Source of the DNA: Lachnospiraceae bacterium
GTDB lineage: Bacteria; Bacillota; Clostridia; Lachnospirales; Lachnospiraceae
Reading direction: 5' to 3'
Length of the DNA: 54,927 bases
Assembly: GCA_014803415.1 (NCBI GenBank)
Contig: JAAVBZ010000004.1
Span: 110,510-165,436 of the forward strand
In this document: in pieces, positions 42,580-51,856 of the stretch
Numbering within the stretch: the stretch's first letter is position 1
Layout: each line of letters begins with the position of its first letter
Position numbers and translations under genes: made by a program
Notes under the pieces: model-generated
Database searches by the model: none
What the model was told of the DNA's origin: nothing
What the model saw: only the letters and a program-made list of their open reading frames with translations

Positions 42580-44847
42580 TTACACTTCCACAATGTGAAT
42601 CTGCCATGCCTGATAGTTTTCCAATGCTTCCGGGATTACCAGTCCGCATTGCTGCAGTGCTGCCCCAGTGATCGTTTCCTCATTTTTATAACCATATGGC
42701 ATATGTTCTTCAAACCACTTTCTTCTCCAGCCTTGTATGTTTCCCATATCGTCCATATTTAAGGACATCCGGTAACTTGCCCCTGCATTTAATCCCTGCA
42801 CTTTTACAATAACAGGAGCTACATTTGCTTCCACATGATGGTATACTGCGCTTACCAGCACTTCCCTTCCTTCCGGGTCTGCCATTTCCCATACAGTACA
42901 TTGACTATCCGTAGGCGCCTGCAGCCGATAATATTCACCGTACTGAATTAAATCATAATACTCTTTAAACCTGCCAATCTGCTGCCTTACCATTTTCTTC
43001 TCTTCCTCAGACAATTTCGTAACATCCAGTTCATAGCCAAAGGTTCCTGCCATGGCCACGCAACTTCTGGTCGAAAAAGGAGTAATGCGACTGGTTTGAT
43101 GATTGGGCACTGCTGAAACATGGGATCCCATCGCAGACACCGGATATCCAAAAGAAGTCCCATACTGGATCCCTAACCTTGCTATGGCATCTGTATTATC
43201 ACTGCACCATATCTGGGGAGTATAGTACAGCATCCCTGCATCAAACCGTCCGCCTCCGCCACTGCATCCCTCAAACAAAATGTGAGGAAACTCCACAGTC
43301 AACGTCTCTAATACACGGTAGAGCCCTAACACATACCGATGGGCAAATTCCCTCTGACTCAACATGTCAAGCGCCATACTGTATTTATCGCAGATACTTC
43401 TGTTAAAATCCCACTTCACATAGCCGATTGGCGTTTCTTCAAAAATAGAGGACAGCCGTCCAATAATATAATCCTGCACATCCTCTCTTGAAAAATCAAG
43501 AATCAGCTGGTTTCTGCTAAGATCAGGCTTTCTTCCCGGTATCATGACTGCCCATTCCGGATGCTTACGGTACAAATCACTATCCTCTGAGATGCATTCC
43601 GGCTCAAACCAGAGACCAAACTTCATTCCGCAACCCACGATTTTTTCCGCCAGTTCTTTCAATGTGCACTCAAGCTTCTTTTCATTAGGAAACCAGTCAC
43701 CAAGCCCCGAATTACCATCATCCCGCTTTCCAAACCAGCCATCATCAAGCACAAAAAGTTCAATTCCTAATTCCGCAGCACTCTTTGCTATTGTCACTAA
43801 CTGTTCCCCTGTAAAATTAAAATAGGTAGCTTCCCAGTTGTTGATAAGTACAGGACGCCGTTTCTCTTTCCATTCTCCACGGCAGATGTTTTGTCGTATG
43901 GTCTTATGCAGATTCCTGCTAAGTGCGCCAAACCCTCTGGAACTGTAAGTCATCATGACTTCCGGTGTATCAAATTGCCCGCCCGGCTGTAGGTTCCACT
44001 CAAAATTATCCGGATGAATACCGCAAATCAGCCTTGTCTGGTTTATCTGATCCTTTTCAGCCTCCATCAGAAATTCCCCACTGTAAAGAAATGAAAAACC
44101 ATAGCACGCTCCTTTATTTTCGTCTGTATTTCTTTCACAGACAATGGCAAAAGGATTGTAATGATGGCTGGAAGCCCCACGCACACTGCCTATGGCATGA
44201 ATGCCATGCCCCAACGCATCTCTTTGTATATTTCTCTCCCTGGCGTGCCCACCATAAAAAGTAAGCCACTCATAGTCACCATTTATCCAATCCATATTTA
44301 TACTGGCTGCTTTCTGCAAAACAATCCTGTCTGCCCCTCGATTAATAATCTTCACTGCTCGTGTAATGATGTCGTTCTCAAAAAGCACTCCGTACAGAAG
44401 TTGTACTTCCACTTCTGAAACCAAATCTTCCAAAATAATCTCAAGTGTATCTGCTTCCTCTTCCTTTGCATAGACTGCCGGAAGCCCTGGTATTGCATAT
44501 TTGCCCCTGCTGATCTGATACTCCTTAAACTGGAGCGAAGCCGCAAAACTTCCATCCGAATTTTGTATCTTCAATGCACTGATACGATAGTCACCTGTTC
44601 CATAGCAACTATATTCCTGTGGAAGAACATCTAACGAATAATCGCTATGATCCCTCCCCATCTCATAGGGATTACCTGAAAACCCTCTGCTTTTCATGCA
44701 AATAGCATAGGACTTATCGCTTTCATCCGTCCGTTCCCCATAATATATATGGAGGAGACTTCCAAGACTGTCTGCCTTCATTTGATATGTTGTATTTCTC
44801 GTATGCAGAGTAAAAAGTCTCTTTTCTGCGTCTATTATAACCGACAT
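42580..44847 (-). CDS. Alpha-galactosidase, glycoside hydrolase family 36
   Basis: 755 residues from the ATG at 44847, where GGGGTGA lies about 7 nt upstream; an ATG six bases earlier almost touches that site. No signal peptide. The N-terminal beta-supersandwich (YEMGRDHSDYSLDVLPQEYS) is followed by the TIM barrel. The substrate motif is LFVLDDGWFGKRDD, the nucleophile Asp is in YVKWDFNRSICD and the acid/base Asp is in IWCSDNTDAIARL. The C-S-G-G-G-G-R-F-D-x-G-M block is typical of GH36. It should remove alpha-galactose from raffinose-type or galactomannan-type oligosaccharides or alpha-galactosides. It is the third gene of the operon led by GH1 at 47438. Confidence 0.94.
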   Translation of the reverse strand: MSVIIDAEKRLFTLHTRNTTYQMKADSLGSLLHIYYGERTDESDKSYAICMKSRGFSGNPYEMGRDHSDYSLDVLPQEYSCYGTGDYRISALKIQNSDGSFAASLQFKEYQISRGKYAIPGLPAVYAKEEEADTLEIILEDLVSEVEVQLLYGVLFENDIITRAVKIINRGADRIVLQKAASINMDWINGDYEWLTFYGGHARERNIQRDALGHGIHAIGSVRGASSHHYNPFAIVCERNTDENKGACYGFSFLYSGEFLMEAEKDQINQTRLICGIHPDNFEWNLQPGGQFDTPEVMMTYSSRGFGALSRNLHKTIRQNICRGEWKEKRRPVLINNWEATYFNFTGEQLVTIAKSAAELGIELFVLDDGWFGKRDDGNSGLGDWFPNEKKLECTLKELAEKIVGCGMKFGLWFEPECISEDSDLYRKHPEWAVMIPGRKPDLSRNQLILDFSREDVQDYIIGRLSSIFEETPIGYVKWDFNRSICDKYSMALDMLSQREFAHRYVLGLYRVLETLTVEFPHILFEGCSGGGGRFDAGMLYYTPQIWCSDNTDAIARLGIQYGTSFGYPVSAMGSHVSAVPNHQTSRITPFSTRSCVAMAGTFGYELDVTKLSEEEKKMVRQQIGRFKEYYDLIQYGEYYRLQAPTDSQCTVWEMADPEGREVLVSAVYHHVEANVAPVIVKVQGLNAGASYRMSLNMDDMGNIQGWRRKWFEEHMPYGYKNEETITGAALQQCGLVIPEALENYQAWQIHIVEV

Positions 44848-44868
44848 GATCATTCACCCCATGTTACT

Positions 44869-46038
44869 TTATCTTATTTCTCCACCTACGGTAATAAGGC
44901 TGGTTTCATCTTTGCCCGTGAGAACTGCCAACGGCAATGCACGTTTACAAGTAGAAAGCACCTCTATAAAGGAGCCATTCCTTTCATGGCTTTTTACCAT
45001 ACACTCCTGAATATCCATCACATGGTAAGCACGCTCCTTAGAAGCCCTCGCTTCACGTCCTTCCTGTATCGCCAGCGCCATGTCAGCCACACCTACGCCG
45101 CGGGAATCCGTATTGAATCCATATGGATTATCGGGTATAATCCGTTTTGGTGTTTCCGCCAAAGAAAAATCGGCAGTATTTTCATATATGCTTATCTGCC
45201 CAGTGAACCAGTCAGGACATCCTAAATACATAATGCCTCTATTTCCATATATTGCAAAATACGTCTGGTCAAAAAAAACGCTGTCCGCATTGATTGACAG
45301 GGTACCCGTGATTCCATTCTCTAATTCAAGGATTGCATAAAACTGGCTTTCATTGGGAGATGAGAAGGTTTCCCCATAATGCGGTGACGGCTCAAACTGA
45401 TTAACATGGGTAGGATACGGTGCCTTGATATTTGCGCTCACCCGATGCACTGGCCCCAACAAATTGATGAGCATCGTCAGATAATAAACTGAATAATCCA
45501 AAATAATCCCTCCACCCGGACGATTCAGATAGTCCATCGCTGAAAGCAACCTGTCATTATCGCGGTTTCCTACCATAGCGAAAGATGTAATCGTTCCGAG
45601 AACCCCTGAATCAATCAAATGTCTGGCATTCTGCGCCCATCCGGCGAAAAACGTATCTGGTGCGCATCCTAGACACTTTCCTTTCTCATCTGCCAATTTA
45701 CACAATTTCGAAGCAGACGCCGTATCAAGTGCAAAGCATTTCTCTGTATATGCATGCTTTCCCGCATTCAGAGCCTTCGTAATAATTTCTTCATGGGCAC
45801 CGGGCGGTGTCAGATTCAGTACAATGTCAATATTCTCATCTTCCAGAATCTGGTCAATCGTTGTAGCCCGAATGCCATATTTCTCAGCCAGTGCCTTCGC
45901 CCCTTTCCCGCTTCTGTCTGCAATGGCATCCACTTTTAAAATATCGAATTTTGTCATCAGGGAATCCATATACGTCCTGCTAATCATACCAGCACCAATG
46001 ATTCCAACATGTACAGGTAGAATTTGATTGTTTTCCAT
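44869..46038 (-). CDS. Gfo/Idh/MocA family oxidoreductase
   Basis: 389 residues, cytoplasmic. The Rossmann fold starts with HVGIIGAGMISRTYMDSLMT (GxGxxS-like). The family motif EKP appears as EKCFALDTASA, keeping the catalytic Lys. NRPGGGIILDYSVYYLTMLI carries the D-x-x-x-Y/H region of the active site. Members oxidise or reduce sugar hydroxyls with NAD(P), sometimes as the first step of a glycosidase-like oxidation/elimination route. The gene lies between GH1 (38 bp upstream) and GH36, so it probably acts on the released sugar or on the glycoside itself. TAAGGAGGCAAT precedes the ATG. The substrate is not readable from sequence. Confidence 0.9.
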   Translation of the reverse strand: MENNQILPVHVGIIGAGMISRTYMDSLMTKFDILKVDAIADRSGKGAKALAEKYGIRATTIDQILEDENIDIVLNLTPPGAHEEIITKALNAGKHAYTEKCFALDTASASKLCKLADEKGKCLGCAPDTFFAGWAQNARHLIDSGVLGTITSFAMVGNRDNDRLLSAMDYLNRPGGGIILDYSVYYLTMLINLLGPVHRVSANIKAPYPTHVNQFEPSPHYGETFSSPNESQFYAILELENGITGTLSINADSVFFDQTYFAIYGNRGIMYLGCPDWFTGQISIYENTADFSLAETPKRIIPDNPYGFNTDSRGVGVADMALAIQEGREARASKERAYHVMDIQECMVKSHERNGSFIEVLSTCKRALPLAVLTGKDETSLITVGGEIR

Positions 46039-46076
46039 ATTGCCTCCTTAAAATCTCTATCATGCTGAGTTGTAAG

Positions 46077-47438
46077 CTATGCCTGCGGCACTGCATCAAT
46101 CAGTAACCCATTTTCACGGGTTACCTGCGCATACCATTTTGCGCTTTTCTTGGGAATCCTCTCCAATGTTTCGTAATCCGTATAGTAAAGCCCGTACCGT
46201 GCGGCATAGCCTGCAGACCATTCAAAGTTATCCATCAGGGACCACAAATAGTAACCTCGCACATCAATCCCTTCTTCAATTGCCTTATGCAACCAGATAA
46301 GAACATTTTTCACATACTCAATTCTTGACTGGTCATCCAAGTTTGCCTCCCTGCCATCCGCATCATCAATGGGCACACCATTTTCAGTAATATAAATCGG
46401 AATATCCACATGATACTTTTCCACCAGCATATGTAACACATCCTTCAGTGCCTCCGGATGGTTTTCTGGCCTATCCTGATAGTTTCCTCCCGCTTTTCTT
46501 GTCTTTTCCATTTCACGTATTTCATCAGCATTGTCATATAGCCCATTGTAGAAATTCAGCCCATAAAAATCCAACGGCTGGCAAATAGTCTCAAAATCAC
46601 CGTCCTGTATATCAGGCGTCAGATGGTTAATTTCAAAATAATTCATCAGCTCTTTTGAATATCCTCCCAGAAAGAGTGGATGGAGGAACATCCCATATCC
46701 GCGGATTTCATTGCTTGTGACGGCAATGGACTGGTCTTCCGCATTACCTTCTCTCGCCGGATAATGCTTCCATACATCTACCACAATACCAATACTGGCA
46801 TGTGTAAACATATGTTCCCTGAAAAGCTTCACACATTCCCCATGGCACAGCAGGAGATGGTGCAGAGCCTGCCTCGCATATTTTTCATCCTGAAGCCCCG
46901 GTGCAAAAAATCCCTGCGCATAGCCTACATAAGTTGCGATGGGTTCATTAAATGTCGCCCACATATCTATATCTTCGCCAAAGTTATCCAAGAGGACAGA
47001 CGCATATTCGCAAAACCATTTAACTATTTCCCTGTTTCCAAATCCTCCTTTCATTTGCAGAGCATAAGGCAAATCCCAGTGATACATCGTTGCATTAGCC
47101 CGAATTCCATTTTCTTTTAACAAAGCAAGGAGTTTTTTGTAATAGATAATCCCTTTCTCATTGACTTTTCCCGTCCCTTCAGGTAAAATTCTGGACCATG
47201 AAAAAGAAAATCGGTAAGATTTTACTCCCAGTTCTTTCAGCATTTCCACATCGCGCTCCACCTTATGGTAGGAGTCACAGGCAATATCCGGTAGATATCC
47301 ATTTTTTATTTTTCCGGGCAGTCTCGAAAACACATCCCAAATAGAAGGTCCCCGCCCATCTTCAAATACTGCTCCTTCAACCTGGGCTGCGGCGGTTGCT
47401 ACTCCCCATGTAAAGCTTTCAGGAAATTTAATTTGCAT
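46077..47438 (-). CDS. Glycoside hydrolase family 1, beta-glucosidase type
   Basis: 453 residues, the usual GH1 length, without a signal peptide. N-terminal signature FPESFTWGVATAAAQVEGAV; acid/base Glu in WATFNEPIATYVGYAQG; nucleophile Glu in IPIYITENGVPIDDADG; YLWSLMDNFEWSAGYAARYG near the C-terminus is the sugar-binding Trp region. All catalytic motifs are canonical, unlike the shorter GH1 at 11101, whose NEP reads NEA. AAGGAGGATTATAAAT precedes the ATG. It is the first gene of the GH1-Gfo/Idh-GH36-VOC operon, driven by the shared promoter module at 47514. It should hydrolyse a beta-glucoside or beta-galactoside taken up by the local or another importer. Confidence 0.94.
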   Translation of the reverse strand: MQIKFPESFTWGVATAAAQVEGAVFEDGRGPSIWDVFSRLPGKIKNGYLPDIACDSYHKVERDVEMLKELGVKSYRFSFSWSRILPEGTGKVNEKGIIYYKKLLALLKENGIRANATMYHWDLPYALQMKGGFGNREIVKWFCEYASVLLDNFGEDIDMWATFNEPIATYVGYAQGFFAPGLQDEKYARQALHHLLLCHGECVKLFREHMFTHASIGIVVDVWKHYPAREGNAEDQSIAVTSNEIRGYGMFLHPLFLGGYSKELMNYFEINHLTPDIQDGDFETICQPLDFYGLNFYNGLYDNADEIREMEKTRKAGGNYQDRPENHPEALKDVLHMLVEKYHVDIPIYITENGVPIDDADGREANLDDQSRIEYVKNVLIWLHKAIEEGIDVRGYYLWSLMDNFEWSAGYAARYGLYYTDYETLERIPKKSAKWYAQVTRENGLLIDAVPQA

Positions 47439-47513
47439 ATTTATAATCCTCCTTATTTATTCTGCAACAATCCGTCCGGCAAAATACGGAGCCAGGCGGA
47501 TGATTTTATGGGT

Positions 47514-47577
47514 ATCATAAAATAATAGGAGGAAACAAGCAATGTGACATTCTTGATTTCCTCCGACAAAAATTGAC
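47514..47577 (-). promoter_or_regulatory. Shared promoter module, copy B (GH1 operon)
   Basis: Minus strand: box GTCAATTTTTG (47567-47577), 24 bp containing ATCAAGAATGT, -35 TTGCTT (47537-47542), 17 bp, -10 TATGAT (47514-47519). An inverted repeat GGAGGAAACAAG (47528-47539) / CTTGATTTCCTCC (47552-47564) spans the -35. The ATG is at 47438. Confidence 0.75.
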
Positions 47578-47611
47578 TTCTTTACAAACCCACAGCTATG
47601 CCCAGATTCTT

Positions 47612-49345
47612 TTACAGCACCACAGACATATCCAGTCTTAATACTACCTTAAGTCCTCCAAAATCACTGTTCTCAAGCAATATCCCACTGTCCTCTCCGT
47701 AAGCAAGCTTCAAGCGCCTCTCAATATTTGACAGGGCATGACCTGCTGCACGCCCCTGATAATCCCTGATGTACTCTCGCATTTGCTCCAGCTTCTCTTC
47801 CTCTACACTGCTGCCGTTATCCTCTATTATAATGTTCAGAAAGTCCTCGTCCATCTCATAACCGATACGAATACATCCATCTTTCAGGATTGATGACATA
47901 CCATAATTATATGCATTCTCTACAACAGGCTGCAGGATCAACTTAGGCACCCGAAAAGAAACTGCATTCTCCGGAAGTTCCCCTATGCTGACGGAAATTT
48001 TATCCCCGAAACGCATCTGTTGGATGTCAATATAGTTCATCATATGCTCTACCTCTTTGGAAAGCGAAATGTTCTGATCCACTTCCTTATTCAGGAAACG
48101 ATAGTATTTCGCCAGAGAAGTAACAAACTGCACAATCTGCTCATAGGACTCGTTCTTCGCCATGATGCGGATAAGGTAGAAACTATTATAGAGAAAATGA
48201 GGATTAATTTGAGACTGGAGCTGCATTAGCTCCGCGTTTTGCAAAAGTCGGCTCTGCTCCTTCACATTTTCTATCAGCTCCTGAATACGTTCCACAGTCC
48301 TGTTGAAAGAAGAATAGATGTACTGGAACTCATCCTGATATTTATGGGAAATACGGATGCTCAAATCCCCATCTTGCAACTTTTCAAATGCCTGCACAAC
48401 CTTCTGCAATGGCTTATTCACAGTGGTGTTTGTCTGAAACAACATCAGGAAGAACATGACGCTGACCAACAGTATAACACCCCCCATCACCAAAAGTGCA
48501 ATTATTGTGGAAGTGTCAAGCCAACTACCATTACGATATGCTACTAACGTGATACCGTACTCTGGAATCGTTTCTGAAATGAACAAATACTTCTTTCCCT
48601 GGCACCTGCCATTTCTCAGAAAGCTGTCAGGGCACCCGGCCTTCTTCCAAGCCTGACGCCAGCACTCCATGAGTTTATCGCATCCCTCCGGAATCTGTAT
48701 CAACCCCTCGCCAGTGCTAAGCATGAAAAATCCTCCCGACTGCTTTTCTACAGACAAAGGTTCCAGAAGTTCACTCAGATAGTTTTCTGACAATGTAACC
48801 CGCACACCATAATCAGGCACATAATCCTCCACAATAGAACGGATCAGGGGATACCACAGTTCCATCCGAATCTGCCTCTGAACATAAATTAATTGGCGCG
48901 CAGTTTCAGTCTCCCTCCGTCTGGCGGGAACGCATTCCTTCCTGCTAAGCTCTGTGAGCGTACTTAACTCCATCTTCTGTTCTGGAAACAGTAGCTCAAT
49001 TTCTTCAATGATGTTATTCATAGATTGAAAGCTTCGCATACTCTCAACCAATCCCCGTCCCAGCTGCGATCTTGTGTAAACATCCAAATTATTTCCCTGA
49101 CTAAGGTTCATAGTTCGGCTGTCACTGATCAGATTCCTCTCCATATCGGACACGATGTCCAACTGCGTCTTTAAACTCTCTCTCCCCTGTCGCATGGTAG
49201 CCGCCATGGCATTAATCCTCACATTCCTCTGTGAAGCGGCATAGGTCAGGAAAATTGCGATGGTGCATGCATAGAGAACTATCATGGCAGCAACAAACAA
49301 AAGGTACAGTTTTTTAAATACACTTACCATCTTCGTCTTTCCCAT
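47612..49345 (-). CDS. YesM-type sensor histidine kinase with degenerate ATP-binding motifs
   Basis: 577 residues. A transmembrane helix (LYLLFVAAMIVLYACTIAIF) and a second (IIALLVMGGVILLVSVMFFL, about residue 290) flank an extracellular sensor. A HAMP domain follows (KVVQAFEKLQDGDLSIRIS), then the phosphoacceptor box LQSQINPHFLYNSFYLIRIM. The N box is QPVVENAYNYG. The G1 box reads DNGSSVEE (normally DNGxG) and the G2 box GHALSNIERRL (normally GxGLxN), so ATP binding may be weakened. Kinases of this type sense oligosaccharides with YesN-type partners. The gene probably shares a transcript with the GH78-like gene 72 bp upstream. Its expected partner is the REC-less regulator at 38666. Confidence 0.9.
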   Translation of the reverse strand: MGKTKMVSVFKKLYLLFVAAMIVLYACTIAIFLTYAASQRNVRINAMAATMRQGRESLKTQLDIVSDMERNLISDSRTMNLSQGNNLDVYTRSQLGRGLVESMRSFQSMNNIIEEIELLFPEQKMELSTLTELSRKECVPARRRETETARQLIYVQRQIRMELWYPLIRSIVEDYVPDYGVRVTLSENYLSELLEPLSVEKQSGGFFMLSTGEGLIQIPEGCDKLMECWRQAWKKAGCPDSFLRNGRCQGKKYLFISETIPEYGITLVAYRNGSWLDTSTIIALLVMGGVILLVSVMFFLMLFQTNTTVNKPLQKVVQAFEKLQDGDLSIRISHKYQDEFQYIYSSFNRTVERIQELIENVKEQSRLLQNAELMQLQSQINPHFLYNSFYLIRIMAKNESYEQIVQFVTSLAKYYRFLNKEVDQNISLSKEVEHMMNYIDIQQMRFGDKISVSIGELPENAVSFRVPKLILQPVVENAYNYGMSSILKDGCIRIGYEMDEDFLNIIIEDNGSSVEEEKLEQMREYIRDYQGRAAGHALSNIERRLKLAYGEDSGILLENSDFGGLKVVLRLDMSVVL

Positions 49346-49417
49346 ATCCCATCCTCCAGACTTTTACATAACATATGCTGCCTCTTCATGATTCCGCTAT
49401 TCCGCATCCCGTAATTA

Positions 49418-51757
49418 CTATTCCAATACTGTATTATCTCCGGCTTTCAACGCAACACCAACTCCGTCAGCCTTCAGGAATCTCCCACTCATTCCTTCCG
49501 GAAGCGTCAGCTCATACCTCATTCTATCCTCATCATGTGTGTAGCAAAATCCAATCTCGCCATACTCAGTAAGCATTTTCCCCTCCAGATCAGGCACATA
49601 CTCCATGTGAGGGCAAACTTCTATATAAGAAGGCCTTCCAGACTCCCTGCGGATACCGGCAATAACGCTGAGTAATTCATACATAGGAAGTGCGCTCCAC
49701 GCATGGCATTCGCTTCTGGCATTAAATGGCGTCTCGGGACATGTGGTACAGTGTTCGTCCAATAACTTAATCCACCAGTTCATCTGCTGACTGGTCAAAT
49801 CATAACATCCTGCCTTTTCGCAGGCACGGAACAGTTCATAGCAGGTAGAAAAATAGCAGCGCAGGACATCCTTTTCCTCAAAGGTTCTACGCAATACTTC
49901 TCTGGCCACTTCTCCGGATAGCATACCGTTCAGTACCGCCCAACTCTGGGCATGCTGTGAAAATTCCTGATAGGAGGGTCCCTCCCGGTACATCCCCCTC
50001 TCAGTATCCCAGCACAACTCCTGAATCCGATCCGTGATAGCTTTCTGTCTGGTTCTATACTCCTCCGCCAGCCCTGTCCGTCCCGTTACCTCGTTGATTT
50101 CAGCTCCATTCAAAAGCGCTATCCCATACATCAGGTTGATAATCGTAGAAGGTCCTTCGGAAACCGCACCCGGACGTCCGGCCGATTCCTGCCAGCTCTC
50201 CTGCCAATCCACAAAATCCCAATACCCCAGATTCTCCACCAGCCCTTGCGCACCGATGTGCCGGTCATAATATTCCAGGATCATGTCCACATCTGCACGG
50301 TACTGCTTCAGAATCTCCCTGTTCCCAGTACGCCGATAGTACTCTAAGAGCATAAAGATATAGTGCAACGAAAATGTGGAAATTATCTGCTTCGGATTAC
50401 TTGGCGCCCTCCCCTGAATCAGCCCCACCGGAAGCATGGAATCATGAAAATCCTGAAGTGCTTTGCGGGCCAGCTTTGTGTCCACACTGCACACGTAGGT
50501 GAAGAGAGCCTGCAGCCTGGTATCCATAGGATATTGCATCTGCTCCCAGAAAGGACAGTCCATATAAGTCTCCATCATACAATTTTGCAGGGTGCGGACG
50601 CACATCCCATAGAGCTGTTCCACCCAAAGAGCACTGGATTTTACATAGGAATCCGGATTTAACGGATAACCTGTCTCCAAAAACTGAGGACGATAGAAAC
50701 ACACTGCATCGTCCGCAGCTTCTATCTCTATCTGTAAAAAGCGCATGGTTCGATAAAGGAAGGGCTCATAAATCAATTCTTCTCCATTTAAAATGATACT
50801 GTCCACCTGACCATTCTTTCCAATCTCTCCATTGATGTAATCATCCCGTTTTACGCCATCAATGCCTTTCGAAAATTTTTCAAAATAGATAAAGATGATC
50901 CGGGCGCCATTTCCACCTTCTATCCGGTAGCGCATGAAAGCATTGAACAGATTTACGCCATCAAACAGCAGTTTGCAGCGTTCCCTCGGCTTCACCACAA
51001 TAAAATCAGACATTCCCATGACCGGCTTCCCCAACTCCCTGCGCAACATATTCGGACATTCATACATGAGCGGAATCGGTCTTTCCTCCATCATGAAAGT
51101 TTTGAGTACGCCAAAGTGCATCTCAAATCCGCTCTTCACCAGCTCTATCTTCTCTCCCTCCTGCCAGAACGTATCATCGAAATCGACTTGTTTCCAGTCA
51201 CAAGGAGTGCGCCTATAATCAATTTTCTCCGTGAATGCCCCCATATTTCCATTCACTACCGGCTCCTTTGTCAAATGATAAGTATTGTCCAGCCAAACCT
51301 TCCAAGAAGCCTTTCCGGTAGTCACATCCGCCAGTACATTGCCAGATGCATCCTTTATAATGCCCTCTATTGCCAGTCTGTGCCCCGCAGGCAATGTCGC
51401 AACGCTGTTAAGTGGCGCCCTGTTATCACTCGGACCTTCCTTTACATACATACTGTCGCATAAAAGCACCTGAACTGCCATCACGTTTTTACCTGACTTC
51501 AGATATTTTCCCACGTTCACCGTCTCGTAATACTGCCTATATCTATTGCTACGGCAAGGACCAGACAGTACCGGCTCCCCGTTGACCCAAAAGCGGTATT
51601 TAGAGTTAGCCGAGATGTCCACCGTAAGTTCCGCTTCCTGCTCCAGTTCCAGATTTAAGCGGTAATAAACGAATCTTCCATTCATATCGCCCTGATAAAT
51701 TTTCTTTTCCTCAATTTCGGCTCTCGGTACTCCAAGCCACAATGCTTCGTTCCACAT
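49418..51757 (-). CDS. GH78-like alpha-L-rhamnosidase family protein with divergent active site
   Basis: 779 residues from the ATG at 51757 (GGAGG 7 nt upstream); a GTG at 51763 is too close to that site. No signal peptide. It opens with a jelly-roll sugar-binding domain (AELTVDISANSKYRFWVNGE) and continues with an (alpha/alpha)6 barrel like that of GH78. Where GH78 has D-C-P-x-R-x-E-R-x-G-W, this protein reads MDCPFWEQMQYPMDTR, and a later acidic block is FVDWQESWQESAGRPG. The fold assignment is good, but the specificity may not be rhamnose. It has its own shared promoter module (51793-51856) and is probably followed on the transcript by the YesM-type kinase. Confidence 0.8.
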   Translation of the reverse strand: MWNEALWLGVPRAEIEEKKIYQGDMNGRFVYYRLNLELEQEAELTVDISANSKYRFWVNGEPVLSGPCRSNRYRQYYETVNVGKYLKSGKNVMAVQVLLCDSMYVKEGPSDNRAPLNSVATLPAGHRLAIEGIIKDASGNVLADVTTGKASWKVWLDNTYHLTKEPVVNGNMGAFTEKIDYRRTPCDWKQVDFDDTFWQEGEKIELVKSGFEMHFGVLKTFMMEERPIPLMYECPNMLRRELGKPVMGMSDFIVVKPRERCKLLFDGVNLFNAFMRYRIEGGNGARIIFIYFEKFSKGIDGVKRDDYINGEIGKNGQVDSIILNGEELIYEPFLYRTMRFLQIEIEAADDAVCFYRPQFLETGYPLNPDSYVKSSALWVEQLYGMCVRTLQNCMMETYMDCPFWEQMQYPMDTRLQALFTYVCSVDTKLARKALQDFHDSMLPVGLIQGRAPSNPKQIISTFSLHYIFMLLEYYRRTGNREILKQYRADVDMILEYYDRHIGAQGLVENLGYWDFVDWQESWQESAGRPGAVSEGPSTIINLMYGIALLNGAEINEVTGRTGLAEEYRTRQKAITDRIQELCWDTERGMYREGPSYQEFSQHAQSWAVLNGMLSGEVAREVLRRTFEEKDVLRCYFSTCYELFRACEKAGCYDLTSQQMNWWIKLLDEHCTTCPETPFNARSECHAWSALPMYELLSVIAGIRRESGRPSYIEVCPHMEYVPDLEGKMLTEYGEIGFCYTHDEDRMRYELTLPEGMSGRFLKADGVGVALKAGDNTVLE

Positions 51758-51792
51758 ATCCACACCTCCCAGAATCTATTATTCATAACTCC

Positions 51793-51856
51793 AGCATACA
51801 AACAGACCAGGATATAATCAATAAAACTTTCTTGATACCCCAGTTCAAAAATTGAC
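51793..51856 (-). promoter_or_regulatory. Shared promoter module, copy C (GH78-like gene)
   Basis: Minus strand: box GTCAATTTTTG (51846-51856), 24 bp containing ATCAAGAAAGT, -35 TTGATT (51816-51821), 17 bp, -10 TATGCT (51793-51798). The predicted leader to the ATG at 51757 is about 30 nt. Confidence 0.72.
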
